Part shown: one piece after another, positions 34,973 to 43,663 of the stretch | How positions within the stretch are numbered: position 1 is the stretch's first letter | Layout of the letters: every line of letters begins with the position of its first letter | Source: Pseudomonadota bacterium | GTDB lineage: Bacteria > Pseudomonadota > Gammaproteobacteria > Xanthomonadales > Rhodanobacteraceae | DNA: 52,192 bases | NCBI GenBank assembly: GCA_029561145.1 | Contig: JAKQJM010000064.1 | Location: 1 to 52,192, forward strand | Reading direction: 5' to 3' | Made by a program: the position numbers and the translations under genes | Notes under the pieces: model-generated | What the model was told of the DNA's origin: nothing | Database searches by the model: none | What the model saw: only the letters and a program-made list of their open reading frames with translations

Positions 34973-35028
34973 TAGACTTCCGGTTCAATCCCGGGTTCCT
35001 GTTCTTTCCGTAGCGCGGAGTCGTTGGC

Positions 35029-35934
35029 ATGTCGAAAACCTTTCCCTTCCTCCTTGCAGCAGTGCTCGCGGTCAGCGCCTGCAGCGCACCCCGGACACGT
35101 CCGACGTCCTCCGCAGCATCGGCGGCAAACCCTGTCGCCACCGACGTCGCGCAGCCACTCGCCAACGACAACCTGAATGCGGTTGCCTGGACCCAGACCG
35201 CGATCGAGCGCGATCTGATCTATCGCCAGACCTACCATGCCGCCGAACTGCAATTGACGCGCGCGCTCGCCGATCCGCGCTGGGATGCGCTCGCCAGCGA
35301 TGAACGCAAGAACGCGCTGGACGCGACGCTGAAGCCAGCCGTGATACTCGACATCGACGAGACCGTGCTCGACAACTCGCCCTACCAGGCACGTCTCGTT
35401 GCCAACGACGCCAGCTACAACGAATTCACCTGGGCCGAATGGTGTCGCGAGGAGAATGCCAAGGCCGTGCCCGGCGCGCTCGAATTCACGCGGCTGGCCG
35501 TGCAGAACGGCGTTACCGTGTTCTATCTGTCCAATCGTGCCCAGGATCTCGGCGACGCGACCGTCGCCAACCTGCGCAAGGCCGGGCTGCCGGTCGCCGA
35601 GGACGAGAATGTCTTTCTCGGACTTGGCACGGTGGTCCCGGGCTGCGAGCAGAATGGCAGCGAAAAAGGGTGCCGACGGGAGCTGATTGCGCGCAGGCAC
35701 AGGGTCCTGCTTCAGGTCGGTGACCAGATCGGCGATTTCGTCGACGTGCTGGCGAACACGCCGAAAGGTCGAATCCAGGCGGTCGCTCCATACCTGGCCT
35801 GGATCGGTGAACGCTGGTTCGTATTGCCGAATCCGACCTACGGTTCCTGGGAACCGGCGCTGTTCAACAACGACTGGAGTCAGCCCGCCAACGAGCGTCG
35901 CCGGCAGAAACAGGCCGCCCTGCGCACTGATTGA
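35029..35934 (+). CDS. HAD-type acid phosphatase lipoprotein (e(P4)/OlpA family)
   Basis: 301 residues. A lipoprotein signal (MSKTFPFLLAAVLAVSAC, lipobox VSAC with Cys18) is followed by a Ser/Ala-rich linker and a class C acid phosphatase domain. The HAD motif DIDETVLDNS (about 107-116) supplies the two catalytic Asp residues; motif II is FYLSNR near 166, and a later Asp pair in GDQIGDF completes the site. These outer-membrane or periplasmic enzymes dephosphorylate nucleotides and other phosphomonoesters and can feed nucleotide uptake. Appears monocistronic; the downstream region is A+T-rich. Confidence 0.92.
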   Translation: MSKTFPFLLAAVLAVSACSAPRTRPTSSAASAANPVATDVAQPLANDNLNAVAWTQTAIERDLIYRQTYHAAELQLTRALADPRWDALASDERKNALDATLKPAVILDIDETVLDNSPYQARLVANDASYNEFTWAEWCREENAKAVPGALEFTRLAVQNGVTVFYLSNRAQDLGDATVANLRKAGLPVAEDENVFLGLGTVVPGCEQNGSEKGCRRELIARRHRVLLQVGDQIGDFVDVLANTPKGRIQAVAPYLAWIGERWFVLPNPTYGSWEPALFNNDWSQPANERRRQKQAALRTD

Positions 35935-35939
35935 AAGGG

Positions 35940-36145
35940 ATATCGATCAAAAATCTAGTATAACCAACAAGTTAATTGATCATACTTAAGGTATTGCATT
36001 AGATATAACGGATAAGTAACATGCCCATCACGAATTCAGGCCAAGGCCCACCACCCTACACACCGCACAGAACGACGTACGATTCCCCCCTCCGGCTTTG
36101 CCGGATTCAGCCCGGAAGGCGCTCACGCTCTCCGGGCTTTCTTTT
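35940..36145 (+). ncRNA. candidate small RNA locus or A+T-rich regulatory region ending in a terminator
   Basis: Bases 35940-36025 are strikingly A+T-rich for this genome. TATAAC near 36003-36012 (in TTAGATATAACGG) is a good -10 candidate without an obvious -35. Transcription from there would end at the terminator near 36145, giving an RNA of about 130 nt with a small TCCGGC/GCCGGA hairpin (36091-36105). No open frame of note lies within. It could also be the 3' untranslated region of the phosphatase gene. The RNA call is inference only. Confidence 0.3.
36109..36145 (+). terminator. rho-independent terminator
   Basis: AGCCCGGA (36109-36116) pairs with TCCGGGCT (36131-36138); the 14-nt loop can itself form GCG/CGC pairs, and the run TTTCTTTT follows. 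It lies 175 bp after the acid-phosphatase stop and 82 bp before the next gene. Confidence 0.8.
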
Positions 36146-36226
36146 GCCCTGGCTTCCTGCCCTCGCAGGCTGACCTTGGCTGAGCGGGCTGCTAGAGTGC
36201 GCGCCTCCCCGTTCATTGGATCGTTC

Positions 36227-37132
36227 ATGTCGAAGTTTTTCGTCGGGATCTCCCTGCTCGCTGCCCTTGTGGTGGGTGTTGCTGCCTGCAACCGCGATCC
36301 GTCGGCGGGCGGCTCAAGGGATGCATCGGAGCCGGTCAAGGCCATGAAGGCTTCGATTGCCCTCGCCCGCAGCGGCGACTTTGCCGGCCTGATCAAGAAC
36401 ATGCTGCCCCCCGCCGAGTTCGAACGCGTCAGGTCGGAATGGAACTCGCGCACGAATCTGGACAAGCCGACCGATGCCGAGCGGGCCCGCTTCGCCGACG
36501 CGATGTCGCGACTGACCGCACCGGATGCGGTCGAGACCCTGTTCAAGGACGTGGAGCCGGACATCCGCCAGTTCGACGCCCAGTATCAGCAGCAGATGCC
36601 GACCATCGTGGCAATGGGCAAGACCTATGTGCGCGGACTCGTGCAGCAGAGCCAGGGCTTGTCGCCCGGTGAGAAGCAGCAGGCCGGCCAGGTCATCGAG
36701 ACGCTCTCGCAATGGATAGAAAAGACCCGCTTCACCGATCCGGCCAAGGTCCGCCAGGTCATCGGCATTCTTTCCGACACGGCGCGCAAGCTCGACCTGA
36801 AGACGCTCGACGAAGCACAGGCGCTGACTTTCGAGCAATCTTCCCCGAAACTGAAGATCGCCCTTGATGGCATCAAGCAGGTCCTCGAAGTCTACGATTT
36901 CTCGATCGATGCAACGCTCGATTCGATGACGGTCGAGCCGATCACGATCGATGCCGATACAGCGCGCCTGAAGATCAGCTACAGCCTGCTCGGCACGCCC
37001 CTGACCTCCGAAACCGAGATGGTCCGCATCGAGGACCGCTGGTACGGCAAGGACACGATCGAGAAAATCAAGGAACGCGCTGCGACGAGTGCAGCAGCCA
37101 AACCTCCCGTCCTGACACCGGAAAACGGCTGA
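36227..37132 (+). CDS. lipoprotein of unknown function
   Basis: 301 residues from the ATG at 36227; the frame is open to 36098, but the upstream part overlaps the terminator. The signal MSKFFVGISLLAALVVGVAAC has a lipobox (VAAC, Cys21). The mature protein is mostly helical and Gln/Lys-rich, with repeated amphipathic stretches such as TYVRGLVQQSQGLSPGEKQQAG and LDGIKQVLEVYDFSI, and ends in a strand-rich part (TARLKISYSLLGTPLTSETEMVRIEDRWYG) that looks like a DUF4878/NTF2-like tail. I do not recognise a specific family. Gene ends 46 bp before plsB. Confidence 0.75.
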   Translation: MSKFFVGISLLAALVVGVAACNRDPSAGGSRDASEPVKAMKASIALARSGDFAGLIKNMLPPAEFERVRSEWNSRTNLDKPTDAERARFADAMSRLTAPDAVETLFKDVEPDIRQFDAQYQQQMPTIVAMGKTYVRGLVQQSQGLSPGEKQQAGQVIETLSQWIEKTRFTDPAKVRQVIGILSDTARKLDLKTLDEAQALTFEQSSPKLKIALDGIKQVLEVYDFSIDATLDSMTVEPITIDADTARLKISYSLLGTPLTSETEMVRIEDRWYGKDTIEKIKERAATSAAAKPPVLTPENG

Positions 37133-37178
37133 TTCGTTGACGACGACGTTCGCCATCGACATCGACCGACCTTCTTCC

Positions 37179-39725
37179 ATGCAACAGAATCTTCCCCTCC
37201 ATCGCGCACCGGATACCTCGGTCCGCAGCCCGGCGTGGCTGAATGTCCTTGGTGCGCTGTTGCGCCCATTGATCCGCATCCGGCGCGAACCGAAGGAGCC
37301 GCTCGAGCTGATTCCGGACGACGGCGTTCCGACGGTCTATGTCGTCGAACGCTACGGACTGTCCGATACTCTGATCCTCGACCAGGCCTGCCACGAAGCA
37401 GGCATGCCCTCACCCTATGAAGCAGCCAGCCAGCTTCCGATCAAGCGCACTCGCGCCATCATCGCGCTGACGCCAAGGCCGAGCTTTTTCCGCTCGCGTT
37501 CCCATCCTTCGCGCTCGGCGACCTTGAGCCGGCTCGCCGAGCTGATCAGTGAAGGCCATCCGGGCGATATCCGGCTGGTGCCGGTTTCGATCTTCGTCGG
37601 GCGTGCACCCGACCGCCAATCCGGGTGGTTCCGCGTGCTGTTCGCGGAAAACTGGGTCGTCGTCGGTCGCTTCCGGCGCCTGCTTGCGATCCTGCTCAAC
37701 GGCCGCGACACGATCGTGCAGTTCTCCGCGCCGATATCGCTGAGCGAAACCCTCACCGAACAGGGCGATGTCGCGCTCGAGCGCAGCGTACGCAAGCTTT
37801 CGCGCGTGCTGCGCGTGCACTTCCGATTGACCCGCACCACAATCATCGGCGCCGATCTTTCGCACAAGCGCACTGTCGTCGATTCGGTGGTCGACGCGGA
37901 CGCCGTGCGCCAGTCGATCGAAGCCGTCGCGGCAAAGGAAAACATCCGTATCGACCAGGTGCGGCGACGCGCACGCGGCTATGCCCTCGAGATCGCCGCC
38001 GACTATTCGCATACCGTCGTGCGCTCGATCTCGTTCATGCTGATCGCGCTCTGGAACAAGCTCTACGATGGCGTTGTCATGCATCACTTCGACAAGCTGC
38101 GTGCGGTTGCGCCGGGCCATGAAGTGATCTACGTGCCTTGCCATCGCAGTCACGTCGACTATCTCCTGCTCAGCTACACGCTCTACCAGAACGGCCTCGT
38201 GCCTCCGCACATCGCCGCGGGCGTCAACCTGAACCTGCCTGGCCTTGGCGCGATCCTGCGACGCGGCGGCGCTTTCTTCCTGCGCCGCAGCTTCAAGTCG
38301 AACGCGCTGTACTCGGCCGTCTTCACCGAGTATGTCAGCCAGTTGTTCGCGCGCGGCGTCGCCCTCGAATACTTCATCGAGGGCGGTCGTTCGCGAACTG
38401 GCCGGCTGCTGTCTCCGCGCAGCGGCATGCTCGCGATGACCCTGCGCAGCTTCCTGCGCGAATCGCGCAGGCCGGTGATGTTCCAGCCCGTGTACTTCGG
38501 CTACGAAAAGCTCATGGAAGGCAAGTCGTACATCGGCGAGCTGTCCGGCAAACCGAAGGAAAAGGAATCCCTGCTCGGCTTGCTGCGCGCGTTCCGCGTG
38601 CTGCGCCAGCGCTATGGAAAGGTCACGATCAATTTCGGCGAACCAATCGATCTCGGCGGATTGCTCGATGAAGTTGCGCCGACCTGGCGCGCCTCGACGG
38701 AAAACCCGGACGCAAAGCCCGAATGGCTTGCAGCGACTGTCGACACGCTGGCCGAACGCATCCAGGCCAACATCAATCGCGCCGTCGACGTGAACCCGAT
38801 CAACCTGCTCGCGATGGCGTTGCTGGCAATGCCCAAGCACGCGATGTCCGAGGCGGACCTGCTCGCCCAGGTCGAGCTTTCGAAAGCACTCCTGCTCGCC
38901 TTGCCCTACGGCGATCGCGTCACGATCACCGAAAAGACACCGGCCGAGATCGTCGCCTACGGGGAGTCGATGCAGTGGATCAAGCGCGTCGCGCATCCGC
39001 TCGGCGACGTGCTCATGGCCGAAGGTGACAACGCGGTCCTGCTCTCGTATTTCCGCAACAACGTGCAGCACGTGTTCGTTTCCGCGGCATGGATCGCGTG
39101 CTGCTTCCTCAACAACCGACGCATGAGCCGGTCGACCATCCTGCGCCTCGGCCGCCTGATCTATCCGTTCATCCAGTCGGAGTTGTTCCTGCCATGGAGC
39201 GAGGAGGAGTTCACCGAGCGCTTGCGCGCCTCGATCGATTTCTTCATTGCCCAGGGCCTGCTCGAAACGGACAGCGAAGGTCGCGTCATCGAACGCGCGC
39301 CAGGCCAGAGCGACAGTGCGTTCCGCCTGCGCGCGATGTCGCACAGCCTGCTGCAGGCGGTCGAGCGCTACTACATCACGCTCGCGCTGCTCGTCAGCAA
39401 CGGACGGCGCACCTTGTCGGCAGCCGAACTGGAAAGTCTGTGTTCGCTAACGGCTCAACGTCTCTCGTTGCTGCACGAGCTCAACGCGCCTGAATTTTTT
39501 GATCGCTCGCTGTTTCGCGGCTTCATCCAGAAGCTGCGCGAGCGCCGCGTGATCCGTGCGGACGAGAACAACAAACTCGATTTCGAGGGAGGCCTGGAGG
39601 ACCTGGTCAAGGAAGCGAAGGTCATCCTGAGTCGCGACATCCGCCATGGCATCCTCAAGTTGACATCGAAGCTGCCGGCTCCGCTCGCGGAAGACGAGGT
39701 CGAGAAGGACAACGAGGCCGCCTGA
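37179..39725 (+). CDS. plsB: glycerol-3-phosphate 1-O-acyltransferase
   Basis: 848 residues from the ATG at 37179; a TTG at 37137 would add 14 residues. Inner-membrane enzyme that makes lysophosphatidate from glycerol-3-phosphate and acyl-ACP or acyl-CoA, the first step of phospholipid synthesis. The catalytic HX4D is H322-RSHV-D327, followed by the FIEGGRSRTG substrate motif about 80 residues later, then PVYFGYEKLMEG. It is slightly longer than the 806-residue E. coli enzyme, like those of Xanthomonads. No accessory genes adjoin it; the next gene converges. Confidence 0.95.
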   Translation: MQQNLPLHRAPDTSVRSPAWLNVLGALLRPLIRIRREPKEPLELIPDDGVPTVYVVERYGLSDTLILDQACHEAGMPSPYEAASQLPIKRTRAIIALTPRPSFFRSRSHPSRSATLSRLAELISEGHPGDIRLVPVSIFVGRAPDRQSGWFRVLFAENWVVVGRFRRLLAILLNGRDTIVQFSAPISLSETLTEQGDVALERSVRKLSRVLRVHFRLTRTTIIGADLSHKRTVVDSVVDADAVRQSIEAVAAKENIRIDQVRRRARGYALEIAADYSHTVVRSISFMLIALWNKLYDGVVMHHFDKLRAVAPGHEVIYVPCHRSHVDYLLLSYTLYQNGLVPPHIAAGVNLNLPGLGAILRRGGAFFLRRSFKSNALYSAVFTEYVSQLFARGVALEYFIEGGRSRTGRLLSPRSGMLAMTLRSFLRESRRPVMFQPVYFGYEKLMEGKSYIGELSGKPKEKESLLGLLRAFRVLRQRYGKVTINFGEPIDLGGLLDEVAPTWRASTENPDAKPEWLAATVDTLAERIQANINRAVDVNPINLLAMALLAMPKHAMSEADLLAQVELSKALLLALPYGDRVTITEKTPAEIVAYGESMQWIKRVAHPLGDVLMAEGDNAVLLSYFRNNVQHVFVSAAWIACCFLNNRRMSRSTILRLGRLIYPFIQSELFLPWSEEEFTERLRASIDFFIAQGLLETDSEGRVIERAPGQSDSAFRLRAMSHSLLQAVERYYITLALLVSNGRRTLSAAELESLCSLTAQRLSLLHELNAPEFFDRSLFRGFIQKLRERRVIRADENNKLDFEGGLEDLVKEAKVILSRDIRHGILKLTSKLPAPLAEDEVEKDNEAA

Positions 39726-39743
39726 CCAGCCGGAAGCAGCCGA

Positions 39744-39950
39744 TCAGGCATCAAGATCGGGAATCAGCTGACTCTCGAGCAAGGCGATCGAATCCTTCAG
39801 GTACAGTTTGCGTTTCTTCAGACGCTTGAGTTCGAGTTCATCGTTGCCGGGCTCGATCCCGAGACGCGCAATCATGACGTCGAGATCGCGATGCTCGATC
39901 TTGAGCGCGGTCAAACGACGTACCGTGTTGGCTGGATCGTCCGGGTTCAT
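39744..39950 (-). CDS. YdcH/DUF465 family small protein
   Basis: 68 residues forming two helices: a heptad-like N-terminal helix containing LTALKIEHRDLDVMIARL, then LKRLKKRKLYLKDSIALLESQL. This is the YdcH (DUF465) pattern, a short antiparallel coiled coil of unknown role found throughout Proteobacteria. It is encoded alone, convergent with plsB, and reads away from ttcA. Confidence 0.85.
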   Translation of the reverse strand: MNPDDPANTVRRLTALKIEHRDLDVMIARLGIEPGNDELELKRLKKRKLYLKDSIALLESQLIPDLDA

Positions 39951-40057
39951 GCAAATCCTTGCGACTCCGCGCAGTCTAACGCCGCCATGACTCGTCGCCT
40001 ATCCGATCGTCGACCGGGAATCTTGTCGACACCACGCAGGTCCGATCCCGTCGCCAC

Positions 40058-40882
40058 ATGACTGAAGCCGAAAAACTGACCAGCCGGCTTCGCCACCAGT
40101 TCGGCCAGGCGATTGCCGACTACGCGATGATCGAGGATGGCGATCGCATCATGGTGTGCCTGTCGGGCGGCAAGGACTCATGGACCCTGCTCGACCTGTT
40201 GCGTGAGCTGCAGCCGCGCGCGCCGATCCGATTCGAGCTGCTCGCGGTACACCTGGACCAGAAGCAACCCGGCTACGACGCTCGAATCCTGCCGGAGTAC
40301 CTGAAGCAGCGGAACATTCCGTTTCATGTCATTGAACAGGACACCTACAGCGTCGTGCAGCGTCTGGTGCCGGCGGGACGCACGATGTGCAGCCTGTGTT
40401 CGCGTTTGCGTCGTGGTGCGCTCTACGATTTCGCGGTGAACCACGGATTCACGCGTATCGCGCTCGGACACCACCGCGACGATATCGTCGAAACGCTTTT
40501 CCTCAACCTGTTTCATCAAGCGCGGCTGAAGGCGATGCCGCCGAAGTTGCGTTCCGACGACGGCAGGAACATCGTCATTCGCCCGCTGGCCTACTGCAGC
40601 GAAAGCGACATCGCAGCCTATGCCGCGATGCGCGCCTTCCCGATCATCCCCTGTGACCTTTGCGGCTCGCAGGAGACCCTGCAACGCAAGAGCATCAAGG
40701 CGATGCTGGCCGAGTGGGAACGGACGTCGCCGGGGCGCATCGAGAACATCCTGCGGTCGCTGACGCGCGTCGACGCGTCGCATCTGGCGGACTCCGCGCT
40801 TTACGACTTCAAGTCGCTGCGTGCCGATGCCGGCGAACGGTATCCTGATGCACAGGGTCCGGCGACAAATAGGCGATCCTGA
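40058..40882 (+). CDS. ttcA: tRNA 2-thiocytidine biosynthesis protein
   Basis: 274-residue PP-loop ATPase that thiolates cytidine 32 of some tRNAs using a [4Fe-4S] cluster. The PP-loop SGGKDS is at 36-41; the cluster cysteines are in [11 protein letters not shown] near 110-120 and in CDLCGS near 205. Length is slightly short of E. coli TtcA (311), missing part of the C-terminus, but all motifs are present. Separated from rdgC by 80 bp on the same strand. Confidence 0.93.
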   Translation: MTEAEKLTSRLRHQFGQAIADYAMIEDGDRIMVCLSGGKDSWTLLDLLRELQPRAPIRFELLAVHLDQKQPGYDARILPEYLKQRNIPFHVIEQDTYSVVQRLVPAGRTMCSLCSRLRRGALYDFAVNHGFTRIALGHHRDDIVETLFLNLFHQARLKAMPPKLRSDDGRNIVIRPLAYCSESDIAAYAAMRAFPIIPCDLCGSQETLQRKSIKAMLAEWERTSPGRIENILRSLTRVDASHLADSALYDFKSLRADAGERYPDAQGPATNRRS

Positions 40883-40962
40883 AACCGCTCCAATCTCACC
40901 GCTTGATTCGTCCACGATCAAAGATCGCGTCTCTCCTTCAACCACGGAATTCCATACCTTTC

Positions 40963-41880
40963 ATGTTCTTTCGCAACCTGACCCTGTTCCGCTTCCCCGA
41001 AGGCAGCCAGAAATCCCTCGCCAAGCTCGAAGGCAAACTCGACGAGCATCGGCTGCGCCCCTGCGGCCCGATCGAGATGGCCACACGCGGCTTTGTCTCG
41101 CCGTTTGGCCGTGAATCCGACGAACTCCTGCATCGGATCGGCAAATACACCCTCGTGACGATAGGGAGCGAAGACAAATTGCTGCCTTCTTCGGTCATTG
41201 CGGAGGCATTGGCAGCGAAAATCGGCGAAATCACCGAGAAGGAAGCTCGTCGCATCGGTGCACGCGAGCGCAAGCGACTCAAGGAGGAGGTCATGACCGA
41301 CCTTCTGCCACGCGCCTTTGTCCGGCCGTCGCGGATGTTCGCCTATCTGGCCGAGGACAGTGGCTGGCTGGTTATCGATACGGCAAGCCGCAAGGCCGCC
41401 GAAGAGGCGGTCAGCCAGATCCGCGAAGCGCTCGGCCGCTTTCCGGCGACGCCCATGGCGCCCTCGGACTCCCCGCGCGCCCTGATGACGGACTGGCTGG
41501 TTAGTGGCAAGCTGCCAGCAGGCTTGAGCTGGGGTGACGAATGCGAGCTGAGGGATCCGTCCGAAGCGGGTGCCGTGGTCCGCTGCAGGCGCCAGGACCT
41601 TGAATCCGACGAGGTGCGCGAGCATCTCAAGTCGGGCAAACAGGTCTTCCAGCTCGGCCTCGAACTCGATGAACGCATGGCGTTCGTGCTTGGGGAAGAC
41701 CTGACTGTCCGGAAGTTCCACTTCCTCGATGTCGTGCTTGACGAGATCGGCGAAGAGGCTTCGGAATCGGCGCGCACCGAACTCGATGCGCGCTTTGCCC
41801 TGATGACGCTCGAGACACGGCGCCTGCTTGAGAAGCTCGATGAGTGGTTCGGCCTGCCGCGACCCGACGAACGCGACTAG
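40963..41880 (+). CDS. rdgC: recombination-associated protein RdgC
   Basis: 305 residues from the ATG at 40963, where the conserved MFFRNLTLFRFPEG begins; the open frame reaches back to 40903. RdgC forms a ring-shaped dimer around DNA and restrains RecA. Conserved elements include ATRGFVSPFGRE near 40-51, LPRAFVRPSRMFAYL and the C-terminal TLETRRLLEKLDEWFGL. Length equals the E. coli protein (303). It may share a transcript with ttcA upstream and the metallopeptidase downstream (gap 30 bp). Confidence 0.96.
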   Translation: MFFRNLTLFRFPEGSQKSLAKLEGKLDEHRLRPCGPIEMATRGFVSPFGRESDELLHRIGKYTLVTIGSEDKLLPSSVIAEALAAKIGEITEKEARRIGARERKRLKEEVMTDLLPRAFVRPSRMFAYLAEDSGWLVIDTASRKAAEEAVSQIREALGRFPATPMAPSDSPRALMTDWLVSGKLPAGLSWGDECELRDPSEAGAVVRCRRQDLESDEVREHLKSGKQVFQLGLELDERMAFVLGEDLTVRKFHFLDVVLDEIGEEASESARTELDARFALMTLETRRLLEKLDEWFGLPRPDERD

Positions 41881-41910
41881 GAACGATCCGCCTGCCGACG
41901 AGGTTGATTG

Positions 41911-42678
41911 ATGAATCTCGAAACAGACAACCGATACCTTGAACTGCCTACGCCGACCGGCGAGACAATCAAGGTATTGCGCAAGAGTCACCCGAGAGCG
42001 CGCCGCCTGCGCCTCACGGTGACTTCGGGCGGCGCGCGCGTCACCTACCCGGAAGGTACTCATCCGGCCCAGGTCTTCGCCTTCCTGCGCAAGCACGGTG
42101 AATGGCTGGAACGCAAACTCGACGAATTGAACCTCGGCGCGAAACCACCTCCGCTCGAACCCGGCACGACCACCGTTATCCCGTTGCGTGGTGAAACGGT
42201 TCGGCTGGTCTGGCGCGAAGGTCCCTATCCGCGCATCGAGCAGGTCGACGATCGACTCGTGCTGACGCTGCCGCAACCGCATCGCCGCGCTCTCAATGCG
42301 GCTCGCGGCTTGCTGCATTCCTATCTCGAAGCCCAGTTGCGCAAGGACATTTCGCGCTGGTTGGCGCGCTATTGTCCGCAACTTGGCATGGCTCCCACCG
42401 CGGTCCGCGTGCGTGGCCTCAAGAGCCTGTGGGGCAGCCTCGATTCACGCGATCGGGTCACCCTCGATCTCGCGCTTGCGATGGCGCCGCCGGCCGCACT
42501 GAAATACGTGCTCGTCCACGAGCTCTGTCATCTGCGCATCCGCAGTCATTCGCCGAAATTCTGGGCGTTGGTGGCTTCGTTCCTGCCGGATTGGAAGGAT
42601 CAGCGTGACTGGTTGCGCTTCAATGGCCAGGCCTTGAAGGCGGAATTGTCCCGCCTTGTGCAGGCTCCCGGCGCTTGA
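41911..42678 (+). CDS. YgjP-like M48 family metallopeptidase
   Basis: 255 residues from the ATG at 41911; a TTG at 41908 is also in frame. The zinc site HELCHLRIRSHSPKFW near 198-213 has the HExxH-type motif as HELCH with a third ligand His downstream, and the WGSLDSRDRVTLDL segment precedes it, as in YgjP/DUF45 proteins. These are small cytosolic zinc proteins of unclear function, sometimes beside restriction genes, which are absent here. Follows rdgC by 30 bp; converges with the hydrolase gene. Confidence 0.9.
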   Translation: MNLETDNRYLELPTPTGETIKVLRKSHPRARRLRLTVTSGGARVTYPEGTHPAQVFAFLRKHGEWLERKLDELNLGAKPPPLEPGTTTVIPLRGETVRLVWREGPYPRIEQVDDRLVLTLPQPHRRALNAARGLLHSYLEAQLRKDISRWLARYCPQLGMAPTAVRVRGLKSLWGSLDSRDRVTLDLALAMAPPAALKYVLVHELCHLRIRSHSPKFWALVASFLPDWKDQRDWLRFNGQALKAELSRLVQAPGA

Positions 42679-42709
42679 ATCATCGCGGCCAGGCGCGTTC
42701 CTCGCCCGA

Positions 42710-43663
42710 CTACGGCCGGCGCCCCAGAAACGAGCGCATCGCCGCGGCGACAGCCGGCGCATCCTCCAGGTGCAGGTGATGCGTGCCGGATAGCCGGACC
42801 ACTTCGATGCCCTTTACCCGCGCGATGCGTGCCTGCATGACTGTACGCGGCAGGTAAGGCGCTTCGGGTTCGGCGAGCACGAGCAGGGTTGCCGCGGCGA
42901 TGCCGGACAGGATCGAACCGATCTGTTCTTCGGTCAGTCGTGACGGACTCGGCAAGGTCAGTTGGGGATCACTCGACCAACTGAGGCGAGCCGGTGCGCC
43001 GCCGCCGTCGTGAGCGGAAGCCGTGTCCGTCCGGGCATCATCGATCGCTGTGCTCCGCTCGATCCGCGGATCGTGCGGATCCTCGACCGCAAGCACCCCG
43101 CGCTCGACGATGCAACGCGCGGCTTCGCGCGAAAGCATGCCGGCGCGCTGTCGGGCCTCGATCGCCTCATCAAGATCTGCAAACAGGCGAAGGCCGGCAC
43201 CCGTAAAGGACGCTCGCGCGAGAAGCGAACGGCGCATCTGCTCCAGCGTCTTGTCGACGGCGATCGAGAGTGGCCCGAGTCCTTCGATCAGGAGCAGGCG
43301 ACCCACCTTGTCCGGGAAAGCCGCAGCGTAAACGCTTGCCAGCGTCGCACCGAGCGAATGACCGAGCAGGTCGATACTCGACCATCCAAAAAAGTCCTGG
43401 ACCTCTCGCAACTCGTCGAGGAAGTCCACGTACGGATACCAGTTTCCGGATGCTCGATGGTCCGATCGACCGTGCCCGGCCAGGTCCAGGGCGATGATGT
43501 GACGTCCTTCGAGCAGGGGCGCCAGTCGATCGAACGATCCGGCATTGTCCAGCCACCCGTGCAAGGCGAGCATCGGCGGATCATCCGGATCACCCCATGC
43601 CTTCGCGGCGAGCGTCAGGCGTCCGAGCGGAATCCGGATCTCCCGGGAGGCGGGGATTGTCAC
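42710..43663 (-). CDS. alpha/beta hydrolase
   Basis: 317-residue serine hydrolase of the Abhydrolase_1/6 type. The oxyanion HGWLDNAGSF is near 33-42, the nucleophile in GHSLGA near 100-105, and the catalytic His probably in LSGTHHLHLEDAP near 293-305. A charged, Asp/Arg-rich segment (about 190-225) forms the cap region. The start overlaps the hemH stop by 4 bp, so the two are coupled. Family members of this kind near hemH occur in other Lysobacterales; substrate unknown. The call rests on the visible triad elements. Confidence 0.9.
   Translation of the reverse strand: MTIPASREIRIPLGRLTLAAKAWGDPDDPPMLALHGWLDNAGSFDRLAPLLEGRHIIALDLAGHGRSDHRASGNWYPYVDFLDELREVQDFFGWSSIDLLGHSLGATLASVYAAAFPDKVGRLLLIEGLGPLSIAVDKTLEQMRRSLLARASFTGAGLRLFADLDEAIEARQRAGMLSREAARCIVERGVLAVEDPHDPRIERSTAIDDARTDTASAHDGGGAPARLSWSSDPQLTLPSPSRLTEEQIGSILSGIAAATLLVLAEPEAPYLPRTVMQARIARVKGIEVVRLSGTHHLHLEDAPAVAAAMRSFLGRRP

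Noticed and set aside
37410-39344. 644-codon - strand frame opposite plsB
   Set aside because: plsB has its catalytic HX4D and full length; the antisense frame is an artefact of codon bias.
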